The notes under the pieces were generated by a model. The model saw only the letters and a program-made list of their open reading frames with translations, was not told the origin of the DNA and did not search any database. 26,678 nt of DNA from UBA1443 sp964445745 (GTDB taxonomy: Bacteria; Omnitrophota; Omnitrophia; Omnitrophales; Aquincolibacteriaceae), in assembly GCA_964445745.1 (NCBI GenBank), contig CAYULU010000025.1:1-26678 (forward strand), read 5' to 3'. The position numbers were made by a program, and so were the translations under genes. The first letter of the stretch is position 1; every line of letters starts with the position of its first letter. Below, piece by piece: positions 23,571 through 26,678 of this stretch.

Positions 23571-24605
23571 TTAACTCTCCTTCATTTCAATAGTTTTGAC
23601 AAATGCATCGGAAAATGGCCGGGAAATTTCATGAGCCCGAAACCTGGAAAGTTCCTGACGGGCAACAGCCGCAGTGGGGAAACTGCCGATATAAACAATA
23701 TAAAAAACGGACCCTGTCGGTCGAACATTTTCTCTCACGAAAGCCTTGAAACCGGCCTGTTGCAAACTGGTCACAACCCTGCCAGCATATTCCTCGGAAG
23801 GATACGTCACCACTTGCACGGCGAATCCACGAGAAGATAAAACGCGGGCTGGCGAAACAGATCCGGCAGATTCAGCATCGGTTGGCCTTAAGGGTTGAGG
23901 AGCCAAATTCTGTGTCGGTTTTTTTTCGGGGATCGGATCCGCATCCGCCACAGGGACTGTCAAAACACCGCCTGTCACACGAACCTCGGGGGCCGGCTTG
24001 GGTAATTCCTGAACTTTTTCGACCGGCGCTGAATACTTCGTATTCATAGCCTGCTCCCTCTGAACATTGAGAGCATTCACGCCCCAAAAAAGGAAGAACA
24101 CGACAAGGACTCCTGTGGTCCAATAAGCCACCTGTCGGGTCAAAAACCTGTTCGAATTTCCGGCACCCTCCGCCATGTTAGTAAAAAAACGAGCCATTGA
24201 TGAAAAAAACGAAGGTTTGGAATCCGTCTTTGCATACTCGCGATACTGATCATACGAACTTTTCCCGCTCAACCTCCCGGTCGTTTGACTTTTTTCAGGA
24301 GAACGAACAAATGGCTGTTGCCTGTCGCCCGAAACCGGAATTTTGATTTCCCGAGCGGTGACCGGGAAATCAGTCTGTTCGACAGGCTCAGTCTTTTTTT
24401 CATCAAACAAGTCTACGGCTGGCTGAGTCCCCGAAGATTTGGCGGCCGTCCCAGAGGGTTTCCTGAGAAACGCCGAATCATGCCCTCCTGCAATCCGGGA
24501 GGATTCGACATTAAACTCTCCATAAAGTTTTCGTTTAATTTCAGATTCCGTCAGCGTAGAAGTGTGGCTGCTTTTTCCGTCTTTTTTTCGGTCAAAGATG
24601 CCCAT
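23571..24605 (-). CDS. Membrane-anchored SPOR-domain protein
   Basis: 344 residues. A long cytoplasmic N-terminal region (1-158) is rich in Ser, Lys and Pro. A membrane span follows at about 159-178 (VAYWTTGVLVVFFLFWGV). A periplasmic Pro-rich linker leads to a SPOR domain at about 258-340, beginning RGFAVQVVTYPSEEYAGRVV. SPOR domains bind glycan strands stripped of stem peptides at division sites. The order, cytoplasmic tail, one span and periplasmic SPOR, resembles FtsN/DamX-type proteins, though no FtsN motif is visible. It starts 8 bases after the GNAT gene. Confidence 0.87.
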   Translation of the reverse strand: MGIFDRKKDGKSSHTSTLTESEIKRKLYGEFNVESSRIAGGHDSAFLRKPSGTAAKSSGTQPAVDLFDEKKTEPVEQTDFPVTAREIKIPVSGDRQQPFVRSPEKSQTTGRLSGKSSYDQYREYAKTDSKPSFFSSMARFFTNMAEGAGNSNRFLTRQVAYWTTGVLVVFFLFWGVNALNVQREQAMNTKYSAPVEKVQELPKPAPEVRVTGGVLTVPVADADPIPEKKPTQNLAPQPLRPTDAESAGSVSPARVLSSRGFAVQVVTYPSEEYAGRVVTSLQQAGFKAFVRENVRPTGSVFYIVYIGSFPTAAVARQELSRFRAHEISRPFSDAFVKTIEMKES

Positions 24606-24613
24606 ATGAAGGG

Positions 24614-25090
24614 TTACCCTTTTTGCGGATGTAAATTGAGAGAGAATTTTAAAAGTTCAATGGGACCTAACGCAATATGCGCCCGCTGTACAAAACCGTT
24701 TTTCATGCAAAGCTGGATCGCACCCGACATCTTGGAAGTTGTTTTGAAGACCATTTCGCCGTAACCCGCCTCCCGACAAAAATGAATGGCATGTTCGATG
24801 AGCTTCTTCCCGATTTTCAGATTGCGATGAGTCGGGGCAACAAACAGACGCCTGAGCAACGCGATACGGTCGTCTTCCTTTTTGATCGCAACCGTCCCCA
24901 CCACCTTGCTGTGGTCATTGACGGCAACAAAAAAGGCATCCCCGATTTCTCCGTAGGCCGTTGAAATCCGCTCGACATCTTCCATCGGATACGCGTTCGC
25001 GACTTCCTGAAACTCTTTACTCATGACGTTAGTAATGAGTTCCAACACAGCCTTTTCATCTTCTTTTGTGCAACGTCGTATGGTCACCAT
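24614..25090 (-). CDS. GNAT-family N-acetyltransferase
   Basis: 158 residues. The GNAT core is clear: VVGTVAIKKED, then RRLFVAPTHRNLKIGKKLIEH, holding the acetyl-CoA-binding R/Q-x-x-G-x-A/K region as HRNLKIGKKL, then CREAGYGEMVF and YVKNGF-like MKNGFVQRA. It transfers acetyl from acetyl-CoA to an amine; the acceptor is unknown. It lies 21 bases after the small basic protein gene and 8 before the SPOR gene. Its stop TAA falls inside AAGGGTAACCCTT, which also forms the ribosome region of the SPOR gene. Confidence 0.88.
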   Translation of the reverse strand: MVTIRRCTKEDEKAVLELITNVMSKEFQEVANAYPMEDVERISTAYGEIGDAFFVAVNDHSKVVGTVAIKKEDDRIALLRRLFVAPTHRNLKIGKKLIEHAIHFCREAGYGEMVFKTTSKMSGAIQLCMKNGFVQRAHIALGPIELLKFSLNLHPQKG

Positions 25091-25111
25091 AGGTTTTACC
25101 GGCTTTATCCT

Positions 25112-25372
25112 TTATTTTTTCGCTGCGCCCTTGGCTGGCGTGGCAGTAGCTGCTGCGGCGGGAGCGGCGGCGGCCCCTTCGGCACCTTCTTTAACTTCTT
25201 TGACTTTTTTCACTTTAATCTTCATCGACTTCACTTTGGGAAGATTATAAATGGACTCACGGTCCTTCCACTTTCCACCCTCCTGAAGCTTTTTGACACG
25301 CTCAAAACGTTTGTAGACATTGCGATGTTTCACACCGACCGAATCGTAACGAAGACTAGGATGCTGAGACAT
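25112..25372 (-). CDS. PVC-type small basic protein (TIGR04137-like) with an Ala-rich tail
   Basis: 86 residues. The first 55, MSQHPSLRYDSVGVKHRNVY then KRFERVKKLQEGGKWKD and NLPKVKSMKIK, match from memory the small basic protein family of Chlamydiae, Verrucomicrobia and relatives. Its pattern is M-S-x-H-P-S-L, R-N-V-x-K-R-F-E-R and x-L-P-K-x-K. The function of the family is not settled. Residues 56-86 form an extra tail of Glu, Ala, Pro and Lys, like unstructured tails of ribosome-associated proteins. It opens the operon, with GGAG in AAAGGAGC about eleven bases before the ATG. It is the best taxonomic hint in the window. Confidence 0.82.
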   Translation of the reverse strand: MSQHPSLRYDSVGVKHRNVYKRFERVKKLQEGGKWKDRESIYNLPKVKSMKIKVKKVKEVKEGAEGAAAAPAAAATATPAKGAAKK

Positions 25373-25438
25373 ACTTAAACAAGCTCCTTTAATAGTGATT
25401 GAGAATTCCGGGAAAGCGTTTCGCTCTCAGGAGTGCGT

Positions 25439-25444
25439 ATTATA
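25439..25444 (-). promoter_or_regulatory. -10 box of the small basic protein operon
   Basis: TATAAT on the minus strand, 66 bases before the start at 25372. No good -35 match sits at 16-18 bases. The spacer 25373-25562 also holds TCATAAA/TTTATGA (25479-25499), an inverted repeat with a seven-base centre just upstream. No gene is visible there. Confidence 0.45.
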
Positions 25445-25562
25445 CTGAGGCGTCAGACAAATGGCTAGCCTGTTTTTCTCATAAATTTAGATTTTATGAA
25501 CCGGAAGAACCATCGGGAGTGGATGCTAACCAAACTTGACACGAGCAGTTACATCGAAGCAT

Positions 25563-25636
25563 AAAAACAGTGCCACCGCCACAATCAGATTCCTGGAAAT
25601 TTCTGCTATTCCCCAAAAATCCAGGAACCTGTTTTT
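25563..25636. repeat. Nested inverted repeats after the SPOR gene
   Basis: AAAAACAG (25563-25570) pairs with CTGTTTTT (25629-25636), and inside TTCCTGG (25590-25596) pairs with CCAGGAA (25621-25627). On the minus strand the structure starts 18 bases after the SPOR stop at 25654 and ends in CTGTTTTTAT, so it may be a structured 3' end or terminator. Confidence 0.5.
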
Positions 25637-25653
25637 ACATCAGAAGTACAACG

Positions 25654-26289
25654 TCAAGCGGGCATGTTGCGAACGTAGGCATCGCTCGCGATAATGTTCT
25701 GGGATCGTAATTGCCGCAAATGCTGGTCGGCTTCTTTTTTTGAGGAAAAACCAGAAAGACAAACCTGCATGTACTTGCCGCTCGGGACAATAAACGCCTT
25801 CTCCCCTTTTTGGGTAAGCTTTTTCACTTCCTTCTCGGCCGCCGAACGCGTCAGGTAGATCACATGCTGAATGGTGTATTTACCATCCGGCCGGGTGGAC
25901 AGGATCGAACGATCTTCCGAAGCGGAAGTTGCGGTAACGGCTGAAGGAGCCGGTTGAGGCACGGTCGCCACCACAGCGGTTTCAACTAATTCCGCCTGCG
26001 GTTCCTCATAAAGAATAAGATTCTTGGAAATGGAGGGAAGAGATTGATCGACCGGTTTGGGGTTAACAGCCTTAATCACCTGATCATGCTGAATCGAGCG
26101 TTTTCCCTTCTCAAACCCCAACGAAAAAACGACAGCATAAAAAACCATCAATACTAAAACAATTCCGATCGTCTGATCCAGCCGCAGTGACAAAAAAGTC
26201 CGTTCAAGCAGATGCTGTTTAGCTCCGAGCGTTTCTGATTCGGTACCAGTCTGGGGCTGTGAATTGATATCAAATAATTCCGTTTGCAT
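25654..26289 (-). CDS. SPOR-domain membrane protein
   Basis: 211 residues from ATG 26289, chosen because GGAGG lies nine bases upstream (an upstream in-frame start would add 11 residues). A short cytoplasmic N-terminus is followed by a membrane span at about 39-58 (QTIGIVLVLMVFYAVVFSLG). Then come a linker rich in Pro, Val and Ala and a C-terminal SPOR-like domain (about 137-205) starting KYTIQHVIYLTRSAAEKEV. It differs from the SPOR protein at 23571 in length and tail, so the two are not recent duplicates. It probably binds septal peptidoglycan. It follows signal peptidase I after a 120-base gap. Confidence 0.85.
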   Translation of the reverse strand: MQTELFDINSQPQTGTESETLGAKQHLLERTFLSLRLDQTIGIVLVLMVFYAVVFSLGFEKGKRSIQHDQVIKAVNPKPVDQSLPSISKNLILYEEPQAELVETAVVATVPQPAPSAVTATSASEDRSILSTRPDGKYTIQHVIYLTRSAAEKEVKKLTQKGEKAFIVPSGKYMQVCLSGFSSKKEADQHLRQLRSQNIIASDAYVRNMPA

Positions 26290-26364
26290 AAAAGAAATCC
26301 TCCGCGGAGGATTTAACGGCAAACAGGCACCAAGACTTAATGAGATTTTGGAAAAATAATGGGA

Positions 26365-26380
26365 CCCTGTTTGAACAGGG
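26365..26380 (-). terminator. Possible terminator hairpin after lepB
   Basis: CCCTGT and ACAGGG pair around a four-base loop, 29 bases past the lepB stop. On the minus strand the following bases are TCCCATTATTTTTCC, a broken T run, so the call is weak. The spacer 26290-26409 holds nothing else I can name. Confidence 0.35.
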
Positions 26381-26409
26381 GATCAAAAGAGGCCGCCCTG
26401 CGATCCGGC

Positions 26410-26678
26410 TCACTTGACAAGCCTGATTCTCTTCGGCGGCCACCAGATCACTGAAGCTTTGCCAATCACATCCTTGCGGGGTACGAATCCCCACTGACGG
26501 CTGTCCGCCGAATGCGCGGAATTATCCCCCAACGCGAAATAATGACCGTCCGGAACCTTGATAATATGTCCCGACGCACCATATTCCCAGTCTTCAACAT
26601 TATAGTAATGGTTTTTACTAAAAGGCGGCCGGGTCATTGGTTTTCCATCCACCAGGACAACTCCGTCACGGATTTCAA
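26410..26678 (-). CDS. lepB: Signal peptidase I, C-terminal end
   Basis: About 89 codons are present; the gene runs off the right edge. The readable end, EIRDGVVLVDGKPM and then LGDNSAHSADSRQWGFVP, is the conserved C-terminal box of S26 signal peptidases (GDNSxxSxDSRxWG), followed by VIGKASVIWWPPKRIRLVK. The catalytic Ser and Lys and the membrane anchor lie outside the window. The enzyme cuts signal peptides from exported proteins on the periplasmic side. A start called at GTG 26652 would be false; the frame is open to the edge. Confidence 0.93.
   Translation of the reverse strand, partial: EIRDGVVLVDGKPMTRPPFSKNHYYNVEDWEYGASGHIIKVPDGHYFALGDNSAHSADSRQWGFVPRKDVIGKASVIWWPPKRIRLVK

Noticed and set aside
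1..26678. CRISPR array, prophage or insertion sequence
   Set aside because: No regularly spaced repeats, no transposase or phage structural gene, and no abrupt change of strand or gene style.

Overview
The window (about 26.7 kb, moderate GC) is a dense bacterial chromosome segment. Almost every gene is on the minus strand; the one clear plus-strand gene is a small zinc-ribbon protein at 7985-8176. I see no phage, insertion sequence or CRISPR array. A small basic protein of the Chlamydiae/Verrucomicrobia type (25112-25372), an exosortase-associated-like protein (7535-7873), a bactofilin with a DNA-binding-type tail, and GspA/GspB-like proteins suggest a PVC-superphylum bacterium, perhaps Omnitrophota. 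This placement is inference: there is no rRNA or standard marker set here. The cell is probably diderm, given lipoproteins, SPOR proteins and GspA/B.

Layout in transcription order, from high to low coordinates. (1) 26678-25654: C-terminal end of signal peptidase I, then a membrane-anchored SPOR protein and a stretch of nested inverted repeats. (2) 25372-22704: a compact run of small basic protein, GNAT acetyltransferase, second SPOR protein, PilZ protein and YajQ-family protein, with gaps of 2 to 21 bases. (3) 22467-22078: a second PilZ gene with its own upstream region, which carries clustered TTAGAT palindromes. (4) 21923-15101: lipid metabolism, comprising a cNMP-domain/patatin phospholipase, a thiolase, a secreted coiled-coil protein, a long-chain acyl-CoA synthetase and an alpha/beta hydrolase. 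(5) 15054-13518: tRNA-Ala(CGC), a third PilZ protein, a lipoprotein and MscL, closed by a strong terminator.

(6) 13481-10561: glycosyltransferase, polysaccharide deacetylase and MnmA, tightly packed. (7) 10365-8185: a strong sigma70-type promoter reads into a bactofilin-HTH fusion, an HTH-membrane protein, AcpS and a YdjC/ChbG-type deacetylase. (8) 7873-4629: exosortase-associated-like protein, then a promoter, tRNA-Ala(GGC), tRNA-Leu(CAA), a leader hairpin and leuS. (9) 4538-1: a GH35-like glycosidase, GspA/ExeA ATPase, GspB-like protein, a possible 31-residue membrane peptide, and the N-terminal part of ComEC.

Envelope biology is the common thread: secretion and DNA uptake, polysaccharide and lipid synthesis or turnover, cell-wall-binding SPOR proteins, a bactofilin scaffold, and three probable c-di-GMP receptors. 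The least conventional item is the bactofilin-HTH and HTH-membrane protein pair. It sits behind a strong promoter with helically phased direct repeats, so it could link a cytoskeletal polymer, the membrane and DNA.
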